From positions 2,418,001-2,482,000 of the forward strand of contig NZ_CP133778.1 in the NCBI RefSeq assembly GCF_034347405.1: DNA of 64,000 nt, in the 5' to 3' direction. The notes under the pieces are model-generated. The model was not told where the DNA came from. It made no database searches and saw only the letters and a list, made by a program, of their open reading frames with translations. Position numbers and translations under genes: made by a program. Positions 52,846 through 61,271 of the stretch are shown piece after piece (position 1 is the first letter of the stretch; the number at the start of each line of letters is the position of its first letter). Origin of the DNA: Pseudomonas sp. CCC3.1 (GTDB lineage Bacteria > Pseudomonadota > Gammaproteobacteria > Pseudomonadales > Pseudomonadaceae).

Positions 52846-52871
52846 TCAGGATTCAAACGTTTGAATCCTGA
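52846..52871. promoter_or_regulatory. 26-bp perfect palindrome, candidate operator
   Basis: The half-site TCAGGATTCAAAC is followed directly by its exact complement GTTTGAATCCTGA with no spacer. It sits 64-89 nt upstream of the MFS gene start on the minus strand, the right place for a repressor site. No TetR- or LacI-type gene is adjacent, so the regulator must be elsewhere. Confidence 0.6.
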
Positions 52872-52959
52872 GGTTGCGATGTTCTAAACAAATGCCAAGC
52901 GCCCGCACTTACAGACCTGCGCGAACGCTATAGAATGCCGCTCAGTGTGGTTCTGACTA

Positions 52960-53100
52960 AGCTCTGTACGACATGTATCTGCGCTCGGTTATGCTGCGTT
53001 GAAAACAGGCTCGAAATGCTCATTTACAACCCGTAAATTCCGCTTTCTTGCCTGTTTTCACCTTGCCTAACCTTCGCTCGAAAACATTTCGTACAGAGCT
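52960..53100. mobile_element. MITE-like foldback element
   Basis: A 141-bp segment bounded by perfect 12-bp inverted ends AGCTCTGTACGA and TCGTACAGAGCT. Similarity continues inward through imperfect arms of about 50 bp each, with GAAAACAGGC at 53001-53010 facing GCCTGTTTTC at 53050-53059 and a central TTTAC-GTAAA pair. There is no coding capacity. Such non-autonomous elements move with a transposase supplied in trans. No clear target duplication could be read. Its right end is 69 nt from the sotB start. Confidence 0.6.
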
Positions 53101-53169
53101 ATGCTGTCTGCAAAGGCAGCCGAGTCACGAGCCTGTCAGACCATCGATAGCGAGCAGTGCACCCCTTAA

Positions 53170-54354
53170 ATGAGCAATTCCCCTGCGACACCTAGCGCAA
53201 ATTGGCAACCGGTCATCGCACTGGCGCTGGCCGCGTTTGTGTTCAATACCACTGAATTTGTCCCTGTAGGCCTGCTGAGTGCCATTGGTGCCAGCTTTGA
53301 CATGTCCACCGCCAACGTCGGATTGATGCTGACGATTTACGCGTGGGTGGTGTCCTTGACCTCGCTGCCGATCATGCTGCTGACCCGCAACGTCGAGCGC
53401 CGCAAGCTGTTGTTGGTGCTGTTTGGCATGTTTATCGCCAGCCATCTGCTGTCCAGCATCGCGACCAATTTTGGCATTTTGCTGCTTAGCCGGATTGGTG
53501 TGGCGTTGTCCCATGCACTGTTTTGGTCCATTACCGCGTCGCTGGCCGTGCGCCTCGCCCCCGAAGGCAAGCAGGTGCAGGCCCTGGGCTTGCTGGCCAC
53601 CGGGACTTCACTGGCGATGGTATTGGGTGTGCCGCTGGGGCGTTTGCTGGGCGAGGCCATGGGCTGGCGCACCACGTTCCTGGTAATTGCCGCACTGGCC
53701 GGATTACTGGTGCTTTGGCTCACCCGAACCCTGCCGTTGCTGCCTAGCCAGAACTCGGGCTCGCTCAGAAGTTTGCCGGTGCTGTTCAAACGGCCTGCAC
53801 TGGTGGCGATTTATGTACTGACGGCCGTCGTCGTCACCGCCCAATTTACCGCTTACAGCTATGTCGAACCCTTTGTCGAAGGGGCCGCAGGCATGAGCAG
53901 CAATACCGTGACCTTGATTCTGCTGTTGTTCGGCGGGGCAGGGATCATTGGCTCCCTGTGCTTTAGCTGGTTTCACAAGTACAACCCTCAGGGCTTTCTG
54001 ATGATTGCTGTAGGGTTGCTGGCGCTGTGCCTGCTGTTGCTGTTGCCGGCCAGTGGCTGGGTCGAGTCGCTGAGCGTTCTGAGTATCGTCTGGGGCATGG
54101 CGATCATGGGCTTTGGCCTGGCCTTGCAGTCGAAAGTCTTGACCCTGGCACCCGACGCGACCGACGTGGCCATGGCGATGTTCTCAGGCATCTACAACAT
54201 CGGCATCGGCGGCGGTGCGTTGCTGGGCAGTTGGGTCGGCGGCCATTTGGGTTTTGCGTATGTGGGGCTTGTGGGTGGCTCGTTGGCCACTCTGGCGCTG
54301 GTTTTCTACAGTTGGACGATGTACCGGCTGACGCGCTCTGGTACAGCCAGTTGA
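53170..54354 (+). CDS. sotB: Sugar/drug efflux transporter SotB (YdeA) homologue
   Basis: A 394-aa MFS protein highly like E. coli SotB: LAAFVFNTTEFVPVGLLSAIG, GLMLTIYAWVVSLTSLPIMLLTRNVERRKLL (in pieces), SRIGVALSHALFWSITASLAVRLAP, YSYVEPFVEGAAG and LAPDATDVAMAMFSGIYNIGIGGGALLG. E. coli SotB exports arabinose and IPTG-like sugars. No good ribosome site precedes the ATG. A terminator follows the gene. Confidence 0.88.
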   Translation: MSNSPATPSANWQPVIALALAAFVFNTTEFVPVGLLSAIGASFDMSTANVGLMLTIYAWVVSLTSLPIMLLTRNVERRKLLLVLFGMFIASHLLSSIATNFGILLLSRIGVALSHALFWSITASLAVRLAPEGKQVQALGLLATGTSLAMVLGVPLGRLLGEAMGWRTTFLVIAALAGLLVLWLTRTLPLLPSQNSGSLRSLPVLFKRPALVAIYVLTAVVVTAQFTAYSYVEPFVEGAAGMSSNTVTLILLLFGGAGIIGSLCFSWFHKYNPQGFLMIAVGLLALCLLLLLPASGWVESLSVLSIVWGMAIMGFGLALQSKVLTLAPDATDVAMAMFSGIYNIGIGGGALLGSWVGGHLGFAYVGLVGGSLATLALVFYSWTMYRLTRSGTAS

Positions 54355-54363
54355 GTTAACGAG

Positions 54364-54398
54364 AAGAGGAATCTGACGCGCTGTCAGACTCCTCTTTT
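54364..54398 (+). terminator. Rho-independent terminator after sotB
   Basis: AAGAGGA-TCTGAC and GTCAGA-TCCTCTT pair around a short GCGCT loop (one internal mismatch), followed by TTTT. It lies 10 nt after the sotB stop. Confidence 0.85.
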
Positions 54399-54563
54399 GG
54401 TGCTCCCGGTATGGGCGCACTATCCAGGCCATGAGCGCTTACAGATCAAAAAGACCGCAGCCTTCGTGCCTCGTCAGCGCCTACACGATATGGCTGCCAC
54501 TCTTCTTGTTTTATGAATGAGAGAGTGGATAAACGTGCGCCGTTGTATTTTTTGCTCAATAAC

Positions 54564-54589
54564 TAACTGCGCAACTTCTTGCGCAGTTA
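54564..54589. repeat. Inverted repeat of the TGCGCAA heptamer (site 1)
   Basis: TAACTGCGCAA and TTGCGCAGTTA form 11-bp perfect arms around a CTTC spacer. It belongs with the larger palindrome at 54651-54690, which uses the same heptamer. It lies in an AT-rich leader of the large effector-like gene. Confidence 0.7.
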
Positions 54590-54650
54590 AATTGAGATTT
54601 TTCTGTGAATAACGTTCTGCTGGCCAGAGCAATAAAGAGCTGTAGAGGAG

Positions 54651-54690
54651 TGCGCAATAAGTTGCGCAGCGCTGCGCAACTTATTGCGCA
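54651..54690. repeat. 40-bp perfect palindrome built from TGCGCAA heptamers (site 2)
   Basis: The left half runs TGCGCAATAAGTTGCGCAGC and the right half is its exact complement with no spacer. It contains four TGCGCAA/TTGCGCA heptamers at 54651, 54662, 54673 and 54684, that is, spaced exactly 11 nt apart, one helical turn. This could be a cooperative operator on one face of DNA, a cruciform, or an RNA hairpin with a GTTTT tail. It lies about 150 nt before the effector-like gene. Confidence 0.7.
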
Positions 54691-54841
54691 GTTTTGCCTG
54701 TTTTCCGCTCGATAGAGTCGCTGTTTTGACGGGTGTTTATTTCAACTGATTGATTTTTATCTATTTTTTTATTATTGGCATGGGTATTGATGTGCTTGGG
54801 TTCCTATCAGGGCGAGCCCTGCACCTGCGAGAGCCCTACTA

Positions 54842-57800
54842 ATGTCGACTGTCTTCAGGCCCAAAAACCCCAACAACGTCAACCTCTCACGAGACGATGC
54901 GCGAAACAGCATGGGCACCTGCCCATTGATGAAAACCACCGTGCAACTGATCCCGCTGCGTTACGGGATGGTCGATAACCCAGCGCTGGACCCCTCGGGC
55001 GAAATTCCGATGCCCTACAGCCTTGGCGCTCGGCCACTAGGGATACGCCTGCTGCGCGATGGCTGGTTGTACGTGATTGAAAGTCGCAGTGGCACCTTGT
55101 CGGAGTACCGCATAGACGACGGGCTGGTCAGCGCCATGCTGTGGCAAGGGCTGGCGGTATTTGACGACGACCGCGACGAGCCGATCTACGAGCCGAACCT
55201 GATTTTCCTCAAAACCAGTACCTTGTACGTCGCTTACGCCGAAGTGCCGTGGACCGCGAAAAAGTGCCAGCAAGTGCTGAATTCGCCTTCCGAGCGTAAC
55301 CACTTCATGCAAGCGGTTGATCTGCGCAAGGCCAACTGCGACACCGGCGGGCCGCACTTGCTGACCCCGGACATGGCCGAGCATTGGCTGGCTGAAGTGG
55401 CGACCGAGAAGATCGAGGCGCAGCAGCAGGCACCCGCAACAACCCTGGCTGAACATGCCCAACACACGCAACAACGTCTGGACATCGAACTGCCCGAGCA
55501 CGAGCGCAAGCCGTATCTGTGGGAAAAACCTGCGCGCTTCAATGAAATCTCCATGAACCGCCTGACCGGTTGCATTCATCCTCAGTACCGCCATGACGTG
55601 CTGTACCTGGTGCTGGACGACACGCTGGGCGTGCTGCGCGACCTGGCCAATTATCAGGATGAGGTCGTGGGTTGGATCGATGACTGGAGCAATGGCGGGC
55701 CGAAAAAGGGCAATAACGAGCGCGACTATTTACTGGCGTGTTACATCGAATCCCTGAGCCAGCTCAATGCGCCGAATGTTCATACGCTGCTCGGTGACAG
55801 CTCTGACCCGGCGCATAAAGCCCTGCTCGATGATTTGCTGTGCATGGCTGAGCCGCAGCAAGGGGTGACGGACGCGGCGATCATTGAGTACCTCGAAAAG
55901 GGCGGCTTGATGACCCCGCCTGCGGGGAGCCCGGTGCCGGATGAGTTAGAGCTGTTGCGTCAGCGGGCACAGGCTGCAGCCCTTGATACTGACTATTCAC
56001 GTGAGATGAGCAATGGCTCTGATGCGCTGAGTGCGCTTGAGGATGTTGATCGCCGCTTCTTCACACGCGAACACTTTCGAGTAGCGCCACCGGCATTTGT
56101 CGATAAGCACTTCGAGGTGTTGATAGCGCTGGGTAGGCAGCAGGGCCAGCAGATCACGGGCCTTTTATACGGGACTAAACTGGGGCAGCGCGGGATTAAC
56201 GACCTGATCGACCGCGAAGCGATGGATCGCGAACTGTTTGCTCATCGTGCCGGGCTTGCACGCTGGAACCGCCAACTCGACCTCATCACTGCCGACCGAA
56301 CAGACTTGATCTGCTCCGGCGCGTTTCACAAAGCCGCTTGGTACTTTGATCCGATGGACATCGGGCAGACGGGGCATGCCTTTACCCTCGAATACGCCTG
56401 CCTAAAAGACATTTGCCGCAGCGACGATGCCTGTGACCAACTGCTGGCTTATTGCGAGCGCGAGCCGCAATTTAGTCGCCCGCTGTACTACACCTTGCCC
56501 TACAGCGACCAAACCTCACTTTGGGTGCAGTACGCGTTCTTGCTGGCGGCGGGTATGGTTCTGTTCAACAACAGCCCTGAACTTTTGGCCCGTTTACGCA
56601 CGATTGAACAGAGCCGTTTACCAGCGCTGGACGACCTGCCGCAGAGCACCCGCTCAGTGGCCAATGCCGCGCTCAACGCCCTGACCCCGGCGCTTAATCG
56701 TGGGTTGGAAAAAGTACTGCTCAACTTTGACGAATTCTTCAAAAACAACGCCATGCCGGACGTTGAAGAACTGCTGCGCAAACTGCCCACGGCTTTGAAG
56801 TCGCGAATACTGCAAGCGTCTAAAACCGAAGGCGTGACGTTTCACTTTTCTACCCCGCAAGAACAGGCCGCGCTACGAGAGGCGCTGCAAGAGACGTTGA
56901 AGCTGCGTACCCAAATAGCCCTGCTTAAAAAAAAGCGCGCCCAGTCCAATCGTAAGAACGGCCACAAATCGGCCACTTCTCGCGAATTGTTGGAACAGAT
57001 CGATTACGACAACCAGCGACTGGACCTGGAGCAAAGGCGGCTGGCTGCGAGTATTAGCCCAATCCCGGAACTGCCGGATGAACATGCGCGGCTTTTTGGC
57101 TCTACACAGGGCAAAGCAGGGTTGACGGTCATCTTCTCCAATGAAGGCAAGCGCCAAGTGGCCGGGCTGATAGAGGATTTTCGTCAAGGTGTGAGCCGTG
57201 CGCCTGTGTTGAATGTGCTGGGGGATGGGGCGGCGCTGTTGCTGTTTGTGGCTCAGGCGGTGAATTTGGTGCAGGTGTATAAGGAAACGATGGCTGTTTC
57301 GAGAGACAAGAGGGATTCGGTTCTTCTCATGAGTGCGTTTGCTGCCACTGGCGCCGCTGGGTTTGCTGCTACTCAGGGAGTGTTTGATACGGCGCTAAGC
57401 GCTCAGTTGAAAAACTTAGAGTATGGTTTGGCTCGGACTGCGCTCAGTCGACTTCAAGTCACGATCGGCAAGTTGCATGTTGGATTGGGGTTTTTTAATT
57501 ACGCCTTTGGGGTTATTGCTGCGGTTGCTAGTCTCAACAGTTATCACAGTAATTGGCTGCAAGCAGTTCGTAGTGGAAATCGAAGCGCTCAAAACGCTGC
57601 GATGGTGACTATGATTGCGGCAGGCAGTCTGGCGGCCAGTAATGCTTATGGATTTATCAATACAGTACAAGCAGGGCTAAATGTATTGCAGGCTGCCAAA
57701 GGTGCCGCTCGCGATACGGCGTGGAAGGTTGCTGGCACTCGTCTAAGCAGTGTGTTTTTTCGTTTTAACCTGGCGGGTGCGTTCTTTACGGTACTGGAAT

Positions 57801-58489
57801 TAGCGGGTACCTGGCTTTACAACCGCTACAACACCAGTGCCCATGATTGGTGGCTGCAAAGCACTCCGTGGGGTCTTGATGTAGACAAACGCAAAGAATT
57901 AACCCTGCAAGAGTTTCAATATTACTTAGAGGTGCTGCAGCAAACGCCCTTTGTAGAAGTCAAGGGCTCCGGGGAGGAGTCGTTTTGGCAAAGCATGCTG
58001 CCCAATACCAAGCCGGGTGAGATTTGCATAATCCTTCCTGGGCGGGCTGTCTGCGACTATCACGTCACGCTGGAGGGGAGGGCCAGTCATGCTCTTAAGA
58101 TCGGCGCTCAGCGCATCACTACGTCTTTGCGAGGTGATCGAGGCATTCCCATGGAACATCGCGAGTTCGTTACCGAACAGGTGCAGGCCGGGTTGTACCG
58201 TGTGGCAAGCAAGCTAGAAAAAGAACAAAAGGGTCCGGCACCCCTGTTGTTAAAGCTCACTTATCCACGCAACCCTGAGCCTGGGTTCGGCAAAGTGTCT
58301 GAGGAGTTATTGATTGAGCTTGAGCTCCATTCATTGGATGACAAAGGGCAACTGGTTCAGCGCACCTACCGCATTCGTTTTGATCCTGTTAAGGGCGGGC
58401 GCTTTATGCCGGCGCAGCAGCACTTCGAATCGAGCGCTGAGATGCCTTTATTGATGATTGAAGTAGATGCATTGGAGTTGCTGTCATGA
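54842..58489 (+). CDS. Putative type VI secretion effector, MIX/VasX-like (BTH_I2691-like)
   Basis: A 1215-aa protein without a signal peptide. The N-terminal region, TCPLMKTTVQLIPLRYG then ARPLGIRLLRDGWLYVIE, resembles the VasX N-terminal domain. LRDGWLYV at residues 71-78 fits the MIX motif hRxGhhYh of T6SS effectors. A charged helical middle (about 200-770, with a coiled-coil-like QIALLKKKRAQ stretch) precedes four or five hydrophobic segments at about 785-1000 (VLGDGAALLLFVAQAVNLV, LHVGLGFFNYAFGVIAAVAS, FNLAGAFFTVLELAGTWLY). A soluble tail ends the protein. This layout suggests a pore-forming or membrane-acting toxin. No VgrG, PAAR or T6SS structural gene is nearby. The 3' part is AT-richer than the 5' part. 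Confidence 0.75.
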   Translation: MSTVFRPKNPNNVNLSRDDARNSMGTCPLMKTTVQLIPLRYGMVDNPALDPSGEIPMPYSLGARPLGIRLLRDGWLYVIESRSGTLSEYRIDDGLVSAMLWQGLAVFDDDRDEPIYEPNLIFLKTSTLYVAYAEVPWTAKKCQQVLNSPSERNHFMQAVDLRKANCDTGGPHLLTPDMAEHWLAEVATEKIEAQQQAPATTLAEHAQHTQQRLDIELPEHERKPYLWEKPARFNEISMNRLTGCIHPQYRHDVLYLVLDDTLGVLRDLANYQDEVVGWIDDWSNGGPKKGNNERDYLLACYIESLSQLNAPNVHTLLGDSSDPAHKALLDDLLCMAEPQQGVTDAAIIEYLEKGGLMTPPAGSPVPDELELLRQRAQAAALDTDYSREMSNGSDALSALEDVDRRFFTREHFRVAPPAFVDKHFEVLIALGRQQGQQITGLLYGTKLGQRGINDLIDREAMDRELFAHRAGLARWNRQLDLITADRTDLICSGAFHKAAWYFDPMDIGQTGHAFTLEYACLKDICRSDDACDQLLAYCEREPQFSRPLYYTLPYSDQTSLWVQYAFLLAAGMVLFNNSPELLARLRTIEQSRLPALDDLPQSTRSVANAALNALTPALNRGLEKVLLNFDEFFKNNAMPDVEELLRKLPTALKSRILQASKTEGVTFHFSTPQEQAALREALQETLKLRTQIALLKKKRAQSNRKNGHKSATSRELLEQIDYDNQRLDLEQRRLAASISPIPELPDEHARLFGSTQGKAGLTVIFSNEGKRQVAGLIEDFRQGVSRAPVLNVLGDGAALLLFVAQAVNLVQVYKETMAVSRDKRDSVLLMSAFAATGAAGFAATQGVFDTALSAQLKNLEYGLARTALSRLQVTIGKLHVGLGFFNYAFGVIAAVASLNSYHSNWLQAVRSGNRSAQNAAMVTMIAAGSLAASNAYGFINTVQAGLNVLQAAKGAARDTAWKVAGTRLSSVFFRFNLAGAFFTVLELAGTWLYNRYNTSAHDWWLQSTPWGLDVDKRKELTLQEFQYYLEVLQQTPFVEVKGSGEESFWQSMLPNTKPGEICIILPGRAVCDYHVTLEGRASHALKIGAQRITTSLRGDRGIPMEHREFVTEQVQAGLYRVASKLEKEQKGPAPLLLKLTYPRNPEPGFGKVSEELLIELELHSLDDKGQLVQRTYRIRFDPVKGGRFMPAQQHFESSAEMPLLMIEVDALELLS

Positions 58490-59604
58490 CCAAGGCCAAA
58501 GCAAAAGCCAAAGCTATATCACTTCAATCACCCATAAATGGGATGCAAAAAAAAGCAGGTGACCTAGAGTTGTTTCCTGGTGGGCGGCAGACCTATTTAG
58601 CTCCGTTACCCCTACCCACCGAAGCAGAACCTTGTTGCCCCTATATCAGTGATTACAACGATATCTGCTTGGACTTTGGAGGAGGGCGGCCTAATGTTTA
58701 TTCGTATCAAATATGGCTGGGTGGACCGTTTACATTTTTCTGTTTAACCGCTTTTGGAGCCCCGCTATTATTTTGGTTTATGGGTTTGACTTTGGGATAT
58801 GGCGCAGCAGAGAGTTGGGAATTTTCGGTGGACTATTTTCAGTTTGCTTGGAAATACTCAGCGTATATGTGGCTCGCATCCTCAGCCATGTGCCTTTATG
58901 TCTGGCTCGGAGCCCACAAACTCTTCACCACCGTCATCCCCACCCGTTTCAACCGCCAGCGCCGCGAAGTCTGCTTCATGCCCGACGGCGCCACTGAACC
59001 TTTATTCGTCCCATGGGAATCGCTCTCTGCCTGGATCGTTCAAGGCCAGAGCGCGAGCCAATACGGCGTCACTCGCCACTACGGAATGGGCATGGGGTTT
59101 GAGCATGAGGGCGAGTTGGTTCGTGTCGAATTCCAATGCGGCGCCTTGCAACTGGCAATCGCCAATTGGGAGGCGGTTCGCGGTTACATGGAGTACGAAC
59201 TCAACGACCTGCAAGCCATTCAAGATCCGCTGGAGCTGCATGAACCCGGCGACCCGTCCCATGAAGGTTTGCACACCTTTCGCAATGCCCGCGCCAGTTT
59301 GCATCGGCGAATTCGCGAAAAAGAGGCGGGATGGATCTATGGCTTTTTTTGGTACGTCTACCACGTGATGACGTTATGGACCTTGCCCAATCATCTGGTC
59401 GAGTGGGAGATAAAACGCATCGCCAAAGTCGGCCGCCGAGCGCTGCCGCAGGCGATGCGCGAATGGTCCGAACCCTTGCCGCCTGAGCAGTGGGCCAAGC
59501 CCAGCGCCGAGTTGCTGCGTTTGAGCGCCAAGGTTAGAGCCTTGGTAAAGCGTTCACCCCGCAGAGCGATTACTGAGATTTTCGCTGAGGTAAACACCCG
59601 TTAA
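58486..59604 (+). CDS. DUF6708-like membrane protein, putative immunity partner
   Basis: A 372-aa protein whose ATG overlaps the effector-like gene stop (ATGA). Two membrane helices lie at about residues 79-104 (FFCLTAFGAPLLFWFMGLTLG) and 122-146 (YMWLASSAMCLYVWLGAHKLF). A cytoplasmic DUF6708-like domain follows (FNRQRREVCFMPDGATEPLFVPWESLSAWI in pieces). The first third is AT-rich, the remainder GC-rich. Tight coupling to a membrane-acting effector makes an immunity role likely, but an adaptor or second effector subunit is also possible. Confidence 0.65.
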   Translation: MTKAKAKAKAISLQSPINGMQKKAGDLELFPGGRQTYLAPLPLPTEAEPCCPYISDYNDICLDFGGGRPNVYSYQIWLGGPFTFFCLTAFGAPLLFWFMGLTLGYGAAESWEFSVDYFQFAWKYSAYMWLASSAMCLYVWLGAHKLFTTVIPTRFNRQRREVCFMPDGATEPLFVPWESLSAWIVQGQSASQYGVTRHYGMGMGFEHEGELVRVEFQCGALQLAIANWEAVRGYMEYELNDLQAIQDPLELHEPGDPSHEGLHTFRNARASLHRRIREKEAGWIYGFFWYVYHVMTLWTLPNHLVEWEIKRIAKVGRRALPQAMREWSEPLPPEQWAKPSAELLRLSAKVRALVKRSPRRAITEIFAEVNTR

Positions 59605-59709
59605 AACGTGAACGTGTACTGCGTAGTTAGGCCTTGTTCCCGTGAGCGTTTACCCCGCTGATTGTGGCTGGAGAGCGGTCTGTTAAAGGCCGTCCTCTGT
59701 ACCGAATTT

Positions 59710-60279
59710 TTACGCCGCGCTTAAATGCTCATACAAGATCGTCGACCCGACGAGCATCAGCACCACTCCGCCGACAATTTCCGCACGCTTGCCCACCAGG
59801 CTGCCCAAGGCGCGGCCCAGCAGGGTGCCGATGATCACCATGGTCATGGTTGCCAGGCCTATGGCCGCTGCCGCGAGCCAGATGTTGACGTCGACAAACG
59901 CCAGGCCAACCCCCACCGCCAGTGCGTCGATGCTGGTAGCAATCGCTGTGATCACCAGAATCCAGAAGGAGTGCTGCGCAGGTTTGTCCTCGGGTTCTTC
60001 TGCCTCGGGCTTAACCCCGTTGTAGATCATGTAAAGCCCAAGCCCCAGCAGCAGGGTGAAAGCGATCCAGTGATCCCACTGGGTCACATAACTGCTGGCG
60101 GCCTGGCCGATGGCCCAGCCGATGACCGGGGTGATGGCTTCAATCACGCCAAAAATAAGGCCGGTACGCAGGGCTTCGCAAAAGCGCGGTTTGTGCAGGC
60201 TTGAACCTTTTCCAATGGCTGCCGCAAAGGCATCCGTGGACATGGCAAAGGCTAGGAAGATCAGGGCAATGGCGTTCAC
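59710..60279 (-). CDS. mntP: Manganese efflux pump MntP
   Basis: A 189-aa six-helix protein close to E. coli MntP: LAFAMSTDAFAAAIGKGSSLHKPRFCEALRTGLIFGVIEAITPVIGWAIG (in pieces), DHWIAFTLLLGLGLYMIYNG, and ITAIATSIDALAVGVGLAFV with the paired Asp residues of the Mn path. The start is GTG at 60279. The frame continues to 60384, but that part is the riboswitch and not protein. Exports Mn2+ when it is in excess. Confidence 0.93.
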   Translation of the reverse strand: MNAIALIFLAFAMSTDAFAAAIGKGSSLHKPRFCEALRTGLIFGVIEAITPVIGWAIGQAASSYVTQWDHWIAFTLLLGLGLYMIYNGVKPEAEEPEDKPAQHSFWILVITAIATSIDALAVGVGLAFVDVNIWLAAAAIGLATMTMVIIGTLLGRALGSLVGKRAEIVGGVVLMLVGSTILYEHLSAA

Positions 60280-60350
60280 GATTACAGTCCAGTCGGGCTT
60301 GAAAACAACGACATGGCCCTGCGCGCCCGACTTCAGCACAGGTATGTCGT
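60280..60350 (-). promoter_or_regulatory. Expression platform of the mntP riboswitch
   Basis: Two stems can form between the aptamer and the start codon: AACGACAT with ATGTCGTT (8 bp, followed by GTTTTC), and AGTCGGGC with GCCCGACT (8 bp), the latter reaching close to the GTG start. They are interleaved and so mutually exclusive. One is likely a terminator- or sequester-type stem chosen by Mn2+ binding. The mechanism is inferred. Confidence 0.6.
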
Positions 60351-60351
60351 T

Positions 60352-60447
60352 GGTCTCGCAAATCCGAATGGATGCCATGGCCACGGCAGGTTGCCGAGAA
60401 TGTTGACCAGAGCGCCGTCACACAGGTGACAGCCAGCTACTCCCCAA
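60352..60447 (-). ncRNA. yybP-ykoY manganese riboswitch
   Basis: On the minus strand the leader has GGGGAGTAGC at its 5' end, a central GCGCTCTGGTCAACATTCTC region with GTGGCCATGGCATCC, and ATTCGGATTTGCGAGACC at its 3' end. These are the conserved L1/L3 and closing elements of the yybP-ykoY family, which binds Mn2+ and controls mntP and alx in other bacteria. It lies directly upstream of mntP. Confidence 0.9.
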
Positions 60448-60518
60448 AGAAGGTCCGCAGAATAGCAGCCGTGGGTGAAAAAAATGTGAAAGCTCGTTCC
60501 TACAGGGGGCGTTTTTGT

Positions 60519-61262
60519 TCAATTCCAGACATGTTTGAAACGCGGGTCTTTGAGCCATTCCTGCAACTCGATTTCGGCCTGTTCCAGCGCGGTGCGGTTC
60601 AGCAGCTTGCGCAGCAGCGCCACGTTGACCGCGCGGGCGCGCAGGTTAAAGGCGGGTCCGCTGTCGCTGTCTTCTGCGGGCTGGCGCACGCCGAGTTTTT
60701 CGTAGAGCTGTTGCAGGCGATTTTGCACGCTGCGCAGCGACAGGTTGCGACGCTGGGCAATGATGCGGTCGGTCAGGCCCAACGCGATGTCTTGCAGCAC
60801 TTCGTATTCAGTGTCGGTCAAGCCCAGCAGCAGGTTCTGGCTTTTTTGCTGGACCCCGCGCACTTCACGGTCAATCACGCATTGCTGTTCGATAAACAGG
60901 CTGCGCAGCGCCAGGCGCAGGCGATCTTCGGAGGCGGTCTTGAGGATGTAGCCGTAGGCCGCGCCCTCGGGGACGATGCGCGATATGCCACGTACGTAGG
61001 CTTCGTCGGCGTAGTTGGACCAGAACATGATTGAGGTCTGCGGGCGCTCGCGCCAAATGGCCCGTGCGGCCTCAACCCCTGTGCGGCGGGGCATCTGCAA
61101 GTCCATGACCACAGACGTGATGGCAAATTCATGGGCCAGGCGCTCGCCGACCAGCCCGTCTTCGGCTTCGAGCAAGCGCTCGCACTCGGGCAGCGCGCTT
61201 TCTATGACTTCTTTGAAGAAGGCCCGGTGCACCGGGTCGTCTTCGATTAACAGAATATCCAT
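60519..61262 (-). CDS. LuxR/NarL-type response regulator
   Basis: A 247-aa response regulator. The receiver has the acidic pair in LLIEDDPVHRAFF, phospho-acceptor Asp in SVVMDLQMPRRTGVEAA near residue 53, and the Lys in GYILKTASEDRL. A helix-turn-helix follows (LTDTEYEVLQDIALGLTDRIIAQRRNLSLRSVQNRLQQLYEKLG in pieces). About 40 extra residues extend the C-terminus (ALEQAEIELQEWLKD). It follows the histidine kinase gene by 9 nt. Probable target: the ABC importer divergent from the kinase. Confidence 0.9.
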   Translation of the reverse strand: MDILLIEDDPVHRAFFKEVIESALPECERLLEAEDGLVGERLAHEFAITSVVMDLQMPRRTGVEAARAIWRERPQTSIMFWSNYADEAYVRGISRIVPEGAAYGYILKTASEDRLRLALRSLFIEQQCVIDREVRGVQQKSQNLLLGLTDTEYEVLQDIALGLTDRIIAQRRNLSLRSVQNRLQQLYEKLGVRQPAEDSDSGPAFNLRARAVNVALLRKLLNRTALEQAEIELQEWLKDPRFKHVWN

Positions 61263-61271
61263 GGTGGTTCC

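Noticed and set aside
54775..54841. Upstream start for the effector-like gene region (67-codon frame)
   Set aside because: It is in a different frame from the 1215-aa protein and has no ribosome site or family features.
60280..60384. N-terminal extension of MntP (35 extra residues from an ATG at 60384)
   Set aside because: The segment is the 3' part of the yybP-ykoY aptamer and its platform; MntP family proteins begin at the GTG.
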